From positions 153,322 through 217,321 of the forward strand of contig JAGVRI010000003.1 in assembly GCA_018606645.1 (NCBI GenBank): a stretch of DNA of 64,000 nucleotides, given 5' to 3'. The DNA is from Chloroflexota bacterium (GTDB taxonomy: Bacteria > Chloroflexota > Anaerolineae > JAAYZQ01). A program made the translations under genes and the position numbers. This document shows, piece after piece, positions 23,446 through 33,365 of the stretch. The notes under the pieces are model-generated. The model ran no database searches. It was not told where the DNA came from and was given only the letters and a program-made list of their open reading frames with translations. Numbering within the stretch: the first letter of the stretch is position 1; every line of letters starts with the position of its first letter.

Positions 23446-23520
23446 GGTGGATGGGGCACCCTGTGGTTCCAACGCGCCACGCTGGCCCATCCACCACAAG
23501 CGGATGGGCTATCTCGTTTT
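23446..23520 (+). promoter_or_regulatory. Leader with two mutually exclusive hairpins (possible attenuator)
   Basis: GGTGGATGGG (23446-23455) can pair with CCCATCCACC (23486-23495). Alternatively CCCATCC (23486-23492) pairs with GGATGGG (23502-23508), followed by CTATCTCGTTTTCTT. The second fold looks like a terminator and the first would prevent it. Confidence 0.4.
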
Positions 23521-23579
23521 CTTGAATGCGAATTGCCCCCGCAACCATGCTGTTGGCTGGCAGAGATCTGATTTCATCA

Positions 23580-24377
23580 ATGAGAAGTTCGAACTCAATA
23601 TATAGCAGCAGCATCTCTGGCAAAGGGGCTCTCATTTCTGAAGCCAAGGCGATCTTGCGCGAACTGGACCATGGGCTTGAACCGATTGCGGTCAAGCGCA
23701 TGGTGCTTCATGATAACTTATTGGGCAGACAAACCCTCAGAGCCCGTGAAGCAGTATGGGATCTCTTGCATCTGCGCTACGTCGGCGGTCGCTCCCAGGA
23801 ATTCGTAACCGCGCTGGCCCGGATGGTTACCCATAGCCCGAATGAAGCAGCGGCGAACCTGGTTCTTTTCTACGAGCTCTGCCAGGTTGATCCGCTACTC
23901 TATGATCTCACGACTGGCTGTACGTACGAACTGTATCACAGCGCCCGGACAACCATCGATAAAGTGGACGTCGAGCAGTGGCTGGTGGCACAAGAGCCCA
24001 GCCACCCGGAGATTGCAGCCTGGTCGCCACAAACCCGGGGAAAGGTGATCAGTAGCTATCTTGCCATCATTCGTGACTTTGGCCTAGTAAGAGGCGTTCA
24101 ACAGAAAAGCTTTCACAAGCTCTTCATGCCGTCCGAAGCTTTTCTTTATGTCCTTTATCACCACAAAGACCGCGGGCTGCCAGTCAAAGCGATCATCCAA
24201 TCTCGAGATTGGCGACTGTTCCTGATGACCGAAGACGAGGTGGTGTTCCTTATGGAAGAGGCAGCGCGAGATGGCTTTGTGCGTTTTCGTCACTCTGGGG
24301 ACATCTATGATTTAGGGTTTGTCTATTCAAACCTTCGCGAGGTGGTCGATGCCATCGTTGGCAGAAAAGTTCGCTGA
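23580..24377 (+). CDS. brxA: BREX protein BrxA (DUF1819)
   Basis: A soluble 265-aa protein with the family's N-terminal motif YSSSISGKGALISEAK and a helical body ending in a C-terminal winged-helix-like part. BrxA is a small DNA-binding core protein of BREX phage-defence systems. I place the start at ATG 23580 because homologues begin just before this motif; an upstream ATG at 23547 is possible, and neither has a strong ribosome-binding site. It is the first gene of the operon and overlaps brxB. Confidence 0.9.
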   Translation: MRSSNSIYSSSISGKGALISEAKAILRELDHGLEPIAVKRMVLHDNLLGRQTLRAREAVWDLLHLRYVGGRSQEFVTALARMVTHSPNEAAANLVLFYELCQVDPLLYDLTTGCTYELYHSARTTIDKVDVEQWLVAQEPSHPEIAAWSPQTRGKVISSYLAIIRDFGLVRGVQQKSFHKLFMPSEAFLYVLYHHKDRGLPVKAIIQSRDWRLFLMTEDEVVFLMEEAARDGFVRFRHSGDIYDLGFVYSNLREVVDAIVGRKVR

Positions 24378-24909
24378 ATTGGAGAGGCTGCTCCTGGAAC
24401 AACGTCGCACACTAGCCCTTCATGCGGGCGTACCCTTTGTGCTGCTGGTCTATGATCCATTTCAGGAGGAGATCTGCCGGGAAGAACAGGCTCATCTGAA
24501 AGACAAGCTCTTGGATGCGGGGCTGATAGTCAGCGAGATTCGGTTAGAGACATTTGTCTTTGACTGGTATGCAAAAAAGGGGCTGCTTGAGAAGATATTT
24601 GAGAAAGAATCCCAACAACCCCAGGACGTCCACCGGGATCTGGCCAAGAATTACCGCCCCGCCCTGGCTCAGCATGTCATCCAGGTGGCCCAGGATCTGG
24701 AGGACCAGGACGCCGTCCTGATGCTGACTGGCGTCAGCCACCTCTATCCCTTTGTCCGAGTGGCTAACCTGCTGGAGGACTTGGAGAACCAGGTCAAGGT
24801 CCCGTTGGTTGTCTTTTATCCCGGTGAGGAACTGGACAGCGAGTTGCGCTTCCTGGGTCTTCAAAACTCGGATGGCCCCCACTCCAAGTACCGGGCGCGG
24901 AGAATATAG
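24349..24909 (+). CDS. brxB: BREX protein BrxB (DUF1788)
   Basis: 186 aa from ATG 24349 (GAGGTGG just upstream), overlapping the end of brxA by 29 bases. The segments VPFVLLVYDPFQEE, ETFVFDWYAKKG and LMLTGVSHLYPFVRV are the recognisable DUF1788 blocks, and KVPLVVFYPGEEL is close to the family end. BrxB is an essential BREX component of unknown activity, thought to bridge BrxC and PglZ. brxC begins three bases after its stop. Confidence 0.92.
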   Translation: MPSLAEKFAELERLLLEQRRTLALHAGVPFVLLVYDPFQEEICREEQAHLKDKLLDAGLIVSEIRLETFVFDWYAKKGLLEKIFEKESQQPQDVHRDLAKNYRPALAQHVIQVAQDLEDQDAVLMLTGVSHLYPFVRVANLLEDLENQVKVPLVVFYPGEELDSELRFLGLQNSDGPHSKYRARRI

Positions 24910-24912
24910 ACG

Positions 24913-27900
24913 ATGACGAAAATCAAAGAGCTTTTTGTCCATCCTATCGATCGCGAGATCACGACCGTCATCAAGATGGATGACCTGCGCGTGACCGAAA
25001 TTGAACAAGAGCTATCGGAGTATGTTGTCACCGATGCAGTTGAAGAGTTACTGATCCAGTTTCTGGAACGTTATGCTGAAACCCGTACAGCCAAGACGGA
25101 CAAGATCGGCGTCTGGATATCGGGCTTTTTTGGGTCAGGCAAGTCTCATTTTGCCAAGATCCTGAGTTATCTGTTGGAGAACCGGCAGGTAAACGGCCAG
25201 TCAGCGGTGAATCTCTTCAGACTGCGCATTGCCGGGAGCTCGCGCCAGAGGGAGATCGATCAGCTCCTGCACCAGGTTACCAGCTTTATCGACAGCCAAG
25301 TCATCGCCTTTCAAATCAAAACGGAAGAGGACCTGTTGGCGCAGGTAGCCACCGAACGAGAAGCAGCGGCCGGTAATCACATCTCAACGATCATGTACCG
25401 CCAATGGCTGAAGAAGCGAGGCCTCAGTACGACGTTGTGGATTGCCCGCCTGGAGTTGGAGCTGATTAATCTCGGGTTGTATGACGCCTTTCAGGCCAGT
25501 GTTCAGGCCTTGGAGGGCAGGCCTTGGAGTGAGGTGCGTGCGCACGACATGCTGGTTCGAGATGCAGCGGTAAACGCTCTGTGCGCCATCATGCCCAGGC
25601 GCTACAACAACGTAGCCCAGGCATCGAAGGCCCTGGACGACATCCAGGCCGGACTGCAAATGGGACCCTCCGTCCTGACGGAGGAACTGGCCGCCTGGGT
25701 AAATGGGAGACGGATACCAGGCTCAGAGAAGGTACCCCACCTAGTCTATATCATCGACGAGATGGGGCAGTTTATCGGCGACAGCAACGACAAACTGCTG
25801 GAACTGCAATCCATTGCTGAGGCCTTTGCCAGCAAGGGGTTGGGCAAACTGTGGCTGGTGGTCACCGCCCAGGAAGCCTTGGAAGAGATAGTCCGAGAAG
25901 CCATTCACCGTGAGAACGAGTTCGACAAAATCCGGGATCGGTTTAACCTGCGCCTGGACCTGACCTCGGAGAACATCGAAAAGGTGTTGGAGGAACGCAT
26001 CCTGAAGAAAAAAGAGGCCAAACGTGGGGAACTCGAGGGTCTCTACCGCCAAGCCGAAGGCAACATCGGCATCGTGTGCAGCCTGAGCGGTGCCGGCCGT
26101 CCACTGCCCATTCCGGACATGGATCGCTTCGTGGCCGACTACCCCTTCCCACCCTACCAATTGGCCATCCTGCAGCAGATCTTTGCCGCCGTCCGTACAC
26201 CCAGCGGCGAAGCGCAAAAGATCGAAGGCACCGAGCGGAGCCTGATCGGGGTTACCCAGGCCATCCTCAAGTCGCCGGAAACCGGCTTTGCCACCTCTCC
26301 GCTGGGCCGGCTCGTGGCCCTGGACGAGGTCTATGACCAGATCGAAACAGAACTGCCAAGTATCGACCGGCGGACCATCGCCGAAGTTGCCATCCCGCCA
26401 CACCCGACCTTCCTCAAGCGTATCCTAAAGGCTCTCTATCTGATTCAGAAGCTACCTTGGATACCGTGCACCCCTGAGAACCTGGCCCGCCTGCTGGTGA
26501 CCCACGTGGATGATCCGCGCACCCCGTTTGCCGATTTTCGCGGGCAGATAGAGGAAGGTCTGCAACTCCTGGCCGATGGCCAGTACGTGGTGGAGCGCGA
26601 TGGCCAATACGAATTCCTCTCCGGAGTCAAGAAGGACATCGAGCTGGAGATCGCCGCCGTCAAGGTCACAGTCAACGACCGGCGGCGGGAGGTGAAAAAG
26701 TACCTGCGCACCGTGCTGGACATTGGTCGGCTAAACTACGAGGGAGTGCGTACTTTCGACGTGCAGGTGCGGGGGGATGATGATCTCATCTATGCCAAGG
26801 GCGAGATCACATTGCAGGTTTATTCTCCCGTCTACACACGCGCCACGGAGCTCGATCGCGACGAGGTGGAACGACGAAGCCTCAGCGATGACCGGACGGT
26901 CTACTGGTATCCGGCACCGTCCGATGAACTATATCGCGAGTTGGCAAGGCTGATTCAAACCGAGGCTGTGGTTACCCGGCGCATGGGAAAGCGGGACAAA
27001 AGCTCTGACGAAGAGGGCATCCTGCGCCAGAAACAGCGCGATGTGGACAATGCCAAAGCTAAGGTCCAACTGCTGCTGCGCCAGAGCCTGTTAGCTGGGG
27101 CGATCATCTACAACGGCGAGGTGCGCGAGTTGGAAGGTAAAACCACCCACCTGAACACCGTGTTTACCCGGGAGATGGCGCGCGTGATCCCGCACGTATA
27201 CACCCGCTTCGAGCCGGCTGCGGTCAAGGTGTCAGAGAAGAGCATCGCCGCGTTGCTGACCGCCCAGGATACGCAACTGACGGACATCGAGCCAGAGTTA
27301 CGCCTCTTTGACGATAGTCACCGACTGAACCGCCACTCGCCAGTGGTGATCGAGGTCCTAGAGGAATTGCGCCTGCGCGCCCGGGCAGGCGATCCACGAG
27401 ATGGCAAAACACTGAGCGACTTTTTCGAGTCGGTGCCCTATGGTTGGGACCCCATCCTGGTGCGTATCGTGCTGGCTGCGCTGTTCCGCGCCGGCATTGT
27501 AAGCCTGAAGCATGAAGGAAAAGTGTACCATGATTACAAAGCCGGGCGGGCACAGAGCCTGCTGACCCGGGCGCTGGACTTTCGCAAGACCGAGTTCCTG
27601 TACGACCCCCAGGAGAGTCTGACGCCCGAAGAGCGGAAAGCGGTCCAGAAGGCCATCGATCTCATCTTCAACCGGCGTGAGCCGGATACGGTCAACATCA
27701 TGGACACCGTTTTGCGGGAGGAACTCGATGCTCTGCAGAAGCGCAATGCCGAACAGCGCATCCTGGCCGAGCAGAGTGCCCTGCCGGTCAACCCCATTCT
27801 CGAGGAGGGTGGTTTACGGATCGCTGACATTCTCGAGCTTGCCCAACCAGACCGTCGTCTGAAAGTCTTTTTGGAGTACAAGGACACGTTCCGAGACTTG

Positions 27901-28554
27901 AGGAGGTACCAGGAAAAACTGCAGGCGTTCATCGAGGCCGGTCACGCTGCCGATTATCGCCGGGCGCAAGCCTTGCAGCAGGCGGTGAAGCGCGCCCAGG
28001 ATGTGGCTCCGGAGCTGGCTGGGCAGCAGGTACAACTGTGGCTTTCAGAGATGCAGGCCATTCAAGACCAGCGCCAGATCGTAGAAAAGTGGGCAACGTT
28101 CTACCAAAACATGCAGCCACTGCTGGCTTGTTACCAGGCCGCTTATCGGGCTCAACACCAGGCGCGTTACCAGGTTTACGACCAAGTCAGGGCCGAACTG
28201 GAAGCATTGGGGATTGACACCTCGGCTCTCGCCAACCGGCTTTGTGAAGGGCCGACTGGCTGGACGCCGGACAGTCTGACCTGCACCACCTGTGGGACAG
28301 CCCTGGAGACGCTATACTACCAGATCCAGTCAGCGCCAGAAGAAAAGGCCCGCCTGATACAGGCTACAGCACGCCAACCAATGCCGGTTTCAGGTGAGCA
28401 GGAGCCCACCCCCGCCATCGAATTGATCCGGCTGCACCAAGTCATCAGAACGCGCAAGATCGCAACCGTCGAAGATTTGGAAGCGGCGCTCCATCAACTG
28501 CGCCAGGCAGTGCAAACGGCGCTAAAGGCGGGGAAGCAAGTGATCCTGGGATGA
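24913..28554 (+). CDS. brxC: BREX P-loop ATPase BrxC
   Basis: 1213 aa, the usual BrxC length. An N-terminal ATPase module contains Walker A GFFGSGKSHFAK (Lys77) and Walker B LVYIIDEMGQF. A long helical region follows, with CTTCGTALE near the C-terminus suggesting a small metal-binding or Cys pair. BrxC is the large ATPase of BREX, needed both for methylation of host DNA and for blocking phage replication. It is the third gene of the operon and ends 10 bases before the NERD-pseudokinase gene. Confidence 0.94.
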   Translation: MTKIKELFVHPIDREITTVIKMDDLRVTEIEQELSEYVVTDAVEELLIQFLERYAETRTAKTDKIGVWISGFFGSGKSHFAKILSYLLENRQVNGQSAVNLFRLRIAGSSRQREIDQLLHQVTSFIDSQVIAFQIKTEEDLLAQVATEREAAAGNHISTIMYRQWLKKRGLSTTLWIARLELELINLGLYDAFQASVQALEGRPWSEVRAHDMLVRDAAVNALCAIMPRRYNNVAQASKALDDIQAGLQMGPSVLTEELAAWVNGRRIPGSEKVPHLVYIIDEMGQFIGDSNDKLLELQSIAEAFASKGLGKLWLVVTAQEALEEIVREAIHRENEFDKIRDRFNLRLDLTSENIEKVLEERILKKKEAKRGELEGLYRQAEGNIGIVCSLSGAGRPLPIPDMDRFVADYPFPPYQLAILQQIFAAVRTPSGEAQKIEGTERSLIGVTQAILKSPETGFATSPLGRLVALDEVYDQIETELPSIDRRTIAEVAIPPHPTFLKRILKALYLIQKLPWIPCTPENLARLLVTHVDDPRTPFADFRGQIEEGLQLLADGQYVVERDGQYEFLSGVKKDIELEIAAVKVTVNDRRREVKKYLRTVLDIGRLNYEGVRTFDVQVRGDDDLIYAKGEITLQVYSPVYTRATELDRDEVERRSLSDDRTVYWYPAPSDELYRELARLIQTEAVVTRRMGKRDKSSDEEGILRQKQRDVDNAKAKVQLLLRQSLLAGAIIYNGEVRELEGKTTHLNTVFTREMARVIPHVYTRFEPAAVKVSEKSIAALLTAQDTQLTDIEPELRLFDDSHRLNRHSPVVIEVLEELRLRARAGDPRDGKTLSDFFESVPYGWDPILVRIVLAALFRAGIVSLKHEGKVYHDYKAGRAQSLLTRALDFRKTEFLYDPQESLTPEERKAVQKAIDLIFNRREPDTVNIMDTVLREELDALQKRNAEQRILAEQSALPVNPILEEGGLRIADILELAQPDRRLKVFLEYKDTFRDLRRYQEKLQAFIEAGHAADYRRAQALQQAVKRAQDVAPELAGQQVQLWLSEMQAIQDQRQIVEKWATFYQNMQPLLACYQAAYRAQHQARYQVYDQVRAELEALGIDTSALANRLCEGPTGWTPDSLTCTTCGTALETLYYQIQSAPEEKARLIQATARQPMPVSGEQEPTPAIELIRLHQVIRTRKIATVEDLEAALHQLRQAVQTALKAGKQVILG

Positions 28555-28564
28555 ACGTAATAAG

Positions 28565-29911
28565 ATGCCTGGTGTAGAAGTCATCCACTGCGCGTCCCAT
28601 CCCCACATTGGCGAGACCCTCACCGCCAACTACCTCCGCCACCACTTGCCCGGTGGCTCTGTGGTGCTGGTCAATTACTACCTGCCCGACCCGCCCGCCA
28701 CACTGGAGATCGACCTGGTGGTGATCAACCACAACGGCGTCTACGTGCTGGAGGTTAAGCACTGGCTCGGCGCCATTGACGCTGACCAGGTGCATTGGCG
28801 CCACAGCAGCGGCGAGTGGCGCGACAACCCCATCGTTCGCGTGGAGCACAAGGCGCGGGTGATGCACAGCTTTCTCCGTGACCGGGGCTGGGGAGAAGTC
28901 AGTGTTGTGGGCCTGGTCGTGCTTTCCAAAGGCACTGGCGCGTTCCAGAGCACTGATCCCAATGCCCACAAGGTGTTTGGCCTCCATGAGAGGCTGATCC
29001 AGGCTCTGACCGGGCGCGAGTACATCTTCCGTCCGACTTGCCCAACGCTGACAGACAACCAGATACACCGCCTGCGCAAGGCGATTCTCGACAGCCACGT
29101 CGCCGACGCCGAGCGACGCGTGGCCGGCTACAGGGTCGTGGGCCAGCGACAGCGGGGTCACTATGTGGAACTGGAAGCTGAAGATCCAGAGTTCCCCGGC
29201 CGTAAGGTGCGCATCAAGCAGTATGACGTGTCGGCTGTCGGCTCGCAGAAGGAGTTGGAAGAAGCGGTGCGCCGCTTCAAGCGAGACATGGCGGCGCTGG
29301 TGCGAGCCGGGCCACATCCCAACCTGGTGCTGCCCCATCGTTTCCAGCGCGACGAAAGCTCCGACGAGCGTTATTACCTGATCCTGGAATGGGCCGGGGA
29401 CCAAACGCTGGCCGAGCGCTTGGCGACCGGACCGATTGAGCTTGACGAACAGCTTCGCATCCTCGGCCAGGTCGCCGCCGCCCTGTCGCATTGCCACGCC
29501 CAGGGTGTCTTGCACCGTAACCTCTCGCCGGTGAGCATCTACCTGGCGCCCACAGGCCAGGCCAAGGTCGGCGATTTCGACTTTGCCAAGGTGCCGACGA
29601 TCAGCCGGACTCTGGCGCAGACAGGCACGCCGCTGGTCGTCGGTCGCCACGTATCGCCGGAGCAGGCCTTCCACGCCAGCGATGTGGATGCCCGAGCCGA
29701 TATCTATTCGTTGGGCGCTGTCTGGTACGATATGCTGTTCCGGCCGGCAGGGGATGAACCTCTCGACCGGGCGCGCATTGCGGCCGCTCCCCTGCCTGCG
29801 GATGGACAGGAGATCCTGCTCTCTATGCTGGCGGAGTTGCGCAGCGAGCGTCCAGGATCGATGGAGGAAGTGCGGCTCTGGTTGGACCTGTTGGCTGACG
29901 ATTTATCATAG
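28565..29911 (+). CDS. NERD nuclease-related domain fused to a protein pseudokinase
   Basis: 448 aa. The N-terminal NERD domain (about 10-130) retains the PD-(D/E)xK pattern: Asp50 in EIDLVVI, then Glu63-Val-Lys65 in VLEVKHW. The C-terminal part (about 185-445) has a Ser/Thr kinase fold. The catalytic loop, however, is HRN (317-319) instead of HRD and the metal motif is DFD (337-339) instead of DFG, so it is probably not catalytic. NERD plus kinase recalls PglW of type 2 BREX, but this locus is type 1. It lies between brxC and active kinases, suggesting a nuclease effector or scaffold under phospho-control. Confidence 0.85.
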   Translation: MPGVEVIHCASHPHIGETLTANYLRHHLPGGSVVLVNYYLPDPPATLEIDLVVINHNGVYVLEVKHWLGAIDADQVHWRHSSGEWRDNPIVRVEHKARVMHSFLRDRGWGEVSVVGLVVLSKGTGAFQSTDPNAHKVFGLHERLIQALTGREYIFRPTCPTLTDNQIHRLRKAILDSHVADAERRVAGYRVVGQRQRGHYVELEAEDPEFPGRKVRIKQYDVSAVGSQKELEEAVRRFKRDMAALVRAGPHPNLVLPHRFQRDESSDERYYLILEWAGDQTLAERLATGPIELDEQLRILGQVAAALSHCHAQGVLHRNLSPVSIYLAPTGQAKVGDFDFAKVPTISRTLAQTGTPLVVGRHVSPEQAFHASDVDARADIYSLGAVWYDMLFRPAGDEPLDRARIAAAPLPADGQEILLSMLAELRSERPGSMEEVRLWLDLLADDLS

Positions 29912-29932
29912 TGCGATCGTGGAGCAAGCGTT

Positions 29933-31615
29933 GTGAGCCTGTCGGAAGGCACCCTGCTGGATAACCGCTATCGCGTCATCCGCCCTCTGGGGGAAGGGGG
30001 CTTTGGCGCTGCCTACTTGGTGGAGGACCACCGGCTGGGACGACAGTGCGTGGCCAAGGCATCGGTGCTGCACGATACGGCCCACCGCGAGCAGTTTGAG
30101 CAGGAAGGGCGCATGCTGGCGGCGCTGAGTCACCCTAACCTGCCGGCCGTCTACGACTATTTCTACGAAGGCGGCCATCCCTACCTGATCATGCAGTACA
30201 TCGAAGGCACTACACTTGACCGGCTTAAGGAAGGTCGCTCAGTGCCCTTTGAGGTGGACCAGGTCTTGCGCTGGGCCAACGATCTGCTGGACGCCCTTAG
30301 CTATCTCCACAACCAGCAACCACCCATCATCCATCGCGACGTCAAGCCCTCCAACGTGTGCATCACTCCCACGGGTAAGGCTGTGCTGCTCGACTTTGGC
30401 ATCGCCCGTCGCCTGGACGAGAGCCGCACCCACACCGGAGCCCGGGCCCATTCCACCCACTACTCGCCCATCGAACAGTACCCGGCGGAGGCTATGGGCT
30501 CCTATTCGCTCCTCAAGGAGTACCTGGAGGGCTTGAAGGCCGCAAATGTCCACACCGGGCCTTATTCAGATGTGTATAGCCTGGGGGCCACCTTGTACTT
30601 TGCGTTGACGTTGCTCGAGCCACCAGACGCTTGCCTGCGCTGGTTGGGTGAAGTGCCGCGCCCTGTCCACGAGCTCAATCCTGATGTGCCCCAATTTCTG
30701 ATTGAGGCTGTGGACCGCGCGCTGGTTGTTGATCCACGGCAGCGCTGCCAAACCGCCGCTGAGTTGCGGCAGTTGCTGCAACCCCTGACGCCAGGGGCCC
30801 CGCCTCCTCGGCTGCGACGCCGCCAGCCGCGCGACCTGCCCAGCGGGAATGTGGTGGCCCTGGAGCACGAGATGATCTACATCGGCGGTGGCGAGTTCTT
30901 GCTGGGCAGCGACGATCCATCGCTCAAGGAAGCCTGCCGGCCCCGGCACTGGGTGGCTGTCGGACCATTTTGCATCGCCCGGTTCCCTGTCACCAATGCC
31001 GACTATCAACGTTTCATTGACGACAACCCGGACTATCCAGTGCCTTTCAGCGCCATGCGCTTTGCTCAACGCCACAACTGGGATCAGCGCAGCCGCACCT
31101 GCCCGCGCGGGCGAGAGGACCACCCGGTGGTGCTGGTCACCTGGGCCGATGCGCTGGCCTACTGCCGCTGGCTGAGCCAGGTGAGCGGCTACCGCTGCCG
31201 GCTGCCGACCGAGGCCGAATGGGAAAAGGCCGCAGCCTGGGACGCCGCTGCCGGCCGTTCCAGGCGCTACCCGTGGGGCGATAAATTCGACGAGACGCGC
31301 TGCAACGTGGATGCCCACGGTGCGCTGCGGCTGGATACCACTCCGGTGGGTCGCTTTGGCGAGAGAGGCCGGAGCCCCTTTGGTCTCAGCGACTGCGCCG
31401 GCAACGTGTGGGAGTGGACCGGCAGCCTGTACTGGCCCTATCCCTATAGTGCCAACGATGGCCGCGAGGAGCAGCAGGCCCAAGGGCAACGCACCGTGCG
31501 CGGTGGGGCGTACGACCGAGGCCCAGAAACGGCGCTGTGCGCCTGGCGCGAGGGCGTGGATCCGGAGTTGCGCGCGGCGAATATTGGGTTCCGCGTGGCG
31601 TGTGATGCCGGGTGA
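29933..31615 (+). CDS. Ser/Thr protein kinase with C-terminal formylglycine-generating-like domain
   Basis: 560 aa, GTG start at 29933. The kinase domain (about 10-290) is complete: glycine loop LGEGGFGAAYLV, Lys42, HRD 134-136 with DVKPSN, DFG 154-156, and a YSPIEQY activation segment. Residues 314-558 form a SUMF1/FGE-sulfatase-type domain (MIYIGGGEFLLGSDD, RLPTEAEWEKAA, GNVWEWT, VRGGAYD). In bacteria these modules are often C-type-lectin-like binding domains attached to kinases rather than true formylglycine enzymes. It is part of a phospho-signalling block inserted in the BREX operon and overlaps or abuts the next gene. Confidence 0.93.
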   Translation: MSLSEGTLLDNRYRVIRPLGEGGFGAAYLVEDHRLGRQCVAKASVLHDTAHREQFEQEGRMLAALSHPNLPAVYDYFYEGGHPYLIMQYIEGTTLDRLKEGRSVPFEVDQVLRWANDLLDALSYLHNQQPPIIHRDVKPSNVCITPTGKAVLLDFGIARRLDESRTHTGARAHSTHYSPIEQYPAEAMGSYSLLKEYLEGLKAANVHTGPYSDVYSLGATLYFALTLLEPPDACLRWLGEVPRPVHELNPDVPQFLIEAVDRALVVDPRQRCQTAAELRQLLQPLTPGAPPPRLRRRQPRDLPSGNVVALEHEMIYIGGGEFLLGSDDPSLKEACRPRHWVAVGPFCIARFPVTNADYQRFIDDNPDYPVPFSAMRFAQRHNWDQRSRTCPRGREDHPVVLVTWADALAYCRWLSQVSGYRCRLPTEAEWEKAAAWDAAAGRSRRYPWGDKFDETRCNVDAHGALRLDTTPVGRFGERGRSPFGLSDCAGNVWEWTGSLYWPYPYSANDGREEQQAQGQRTVRGGAYDRGPETALCAWREGVDPELRAANIGFRVACDAG

Positions 31616-31638
31616 GATTTCACTTCGGAGTATGCACC

Positions 31639-33354
31639 ATGCTTGTCGAAGGTCAAGTCCTCAGAGATCAATACCGGGTTATCCGCCCTCTTGGGGCAGG
31701 CGGGCAGGGCATGACCTATCTGGTGGAGGATCTGGAGCTCCGGCGCAAGTGTGTAGCCAAGGCCGCTGTTGTCCCGAGCGCGGCGCATGTGGAGTCATTG
31801 AGAGAAGAAGCGCGTACTTTGGCTCGGTTCAACCACCCTAACCTGCCCACCGTGTTTACGCTGTTGTTCGAGTCAGGCTACCCATACCTTATCATGCAAT
31901 ACATTGAAGGCGAGAACCTGGACATGTTGGCCGATCAGCGAGACTCTCCATTCGACGTGAACGAGGTATTGCAATGGACTGGCGATCTGTTGGACGCATT
32001 GCGCTACCTGCATAGCCGTAGGCCGGCGTATTTGCACCGTGATGTAAAGCCGTCGAATGTTCGCATCACCCCGGATGGAAGAGCAGTCTTGCTTGACCTC
32101 GGGATTGCACGCCGCGCTGACAGCATTGAAACCGAGTCGCATGCGCAGAGGCAGACGCAGCATTATTCCCCAATCGAACAGTACCTCTCTGCGGTGCCTC
32201 CCTACCCAACCGTCCGAAACCTCCTGGAGGAACTGAAAGATGCAGGCATTCATACGGGCACGTATTCCGACGTGTATAGCTTGGCTGCAACGCTGTACTT
32301 TGCACTCACGCTTGAGCACCCGCCAGATGCTTGTTACCGGGTAATTAACGAGTGCTTGCAACCTGTAGACACTCTCAACCCCAGCGTGCCCCCGGCTCTG
32401 GCTCGGGCTCTGACGCATGCCCTTATAGTCGATCCGCGGAAGCGATGTCAGACCGTAGAAGAATTTGAGCAATTGCTGGAACCAGTGTTATCGAAAGTCA
32501 GACCACGAAAAAGAGGAGAACGCAAAATGTACACAGCCGAAATCAGTAGAGCCAATCCCACGTGCTTCCTGTTCTTGATCGATCAATCCTACTCTATGGC
32601 AGATCCCTTTGGAGACGGGACTCAGGGAAGCAAGGCCACGAAACTGGCGGACATCATGAACAACCTGTTGAATGAACTCATCGGCAGGTGCACAAAGGGT
32701 GAGGGAATTCGCAGATATTTCCAAGTTGGTGTCATAGGCTATGGAGCGAGCGTCGGTCCCGCGCTCAGCGGCAAGCTCGCGGGCCAAAAGCTTGTGTGGG
32801 TGGACGAGCTGGCGCAGAATGCGCGGTTCGAGACGCGCTCTCGTAAGGAGTATGATGGGGCCGGCGGATTGCTGGAGATACCCTATAACCTGCCAGTTTG
32901 GTTAGAGGCCGTGGCCAGCAACGGCACTCCCATGTGCCAGGCGTTCTGGCAAGCACACACGACGCTCGAGGATTGGATTTCGCAGCACCGGACGGCTTTT
33001 CCTCCAACGGTCATCAATGTTACTGATGGCGAGTGGACCGATGCGGACCCATACCCTGCGTCAGAGGCGATTCGTGAACTCAGCACTGACGACGGAAATG
33101 TGCTTCTTCTGAACTTGCATCTTTCTTCGCGGCCGGCCAAGCCGGTTTACTTCCCCGATAGTGAGGATGGACTTCCAGATGAATATGCCTGTCGGCTGTT
33201 CCGAATGTCGAGCTGTCTGACGCCCGACATGCGAGCGGCGGCGCGAGGAATGGGTTACCATGTCTCAGAGGAGGCGCGTGGCTTCATCTACAATGCGGAG
33301 ACCGTGGATGTGATCCAATTCCTCAACATTGGGACTATGCCGAAGAATCGTTGA
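31639..33354 (+). CDS. Ser/Thr protein kinase fused to a von Willebrand A domain
   Basis: 571 aa from ATG 31639 (CGGAG upstream); a GTG at 31612 overlaps the previous stop. The kinase part (about 5-285) has HRD at 133-135 but DLG (153-155) in place of DFG, a tolerated variant. The C-terminal VWA domain (about 308-565) has the MIDAS motif DQSYS (Asp315, Ser317, Ser319) and a later TDGEWTD. VWA proteins of the TerY type work together with a PP2C phosphatase and a kinase, and exactly those follow here. It overlaps the phosphatase gene region. Confidence 0.9.
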   Translation: MLVEGQVLRDQYRVIRPLGAGGQGMTYLVEDLELRRKCVAKAAVVPSAAHVESLREEARTLARFNHPNLPTVFTLLFESGYPYLIMQYIEGENLDMLADQRDSPFDVNEVLQWTGDLLDALRYLHSRRPAYLHRDVKPSNVRITPDGRAVLLDLGIARRADSIETESHAQRQTQHYSPIEQYLSAVPPYPTVRNLLEELKDAGIHTGTYSDVYSLAATLYFALTLEHPPDACYRVINECLQPVDTLNPSVPPALARALTHALIVDPRKRCQTVEEFEQLLEPVLSKVRPRKRGERKMYTAEISRANPTCFLFLIDQSYSMADPFGDGTQGSKATKLADIMNNLLNELIGRCTKGEGIRRYFQVGVIGYGASVGPALSGKLAGQKLVWVDELAQNARFETRSRKEYDGAGGLLEIPYNLPVWLEAVASNGTPMCQAFWQAHTTLEDWISQHRTAFPPTVINVTDGEWTDADPYPASEAIRELSTDDGNVLLLNLHLSSRPAKPVYFPDSEDGLPDEYACRLFRMSSCLTPDMRAAARGMGYHVSEEARGFIYNAETVDVIQFLNIGTMPKNR

Positions 33355-33365
33355 GGCGGCATGCT

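Noticed and set aside
24544..26403. Long minus-strand open frames opposite brxB and brxC
   Set aside because: They are shadows of GC-rich coding sequence: no ribosome-binding sites, no families, and a well-identified gene on the other strand.
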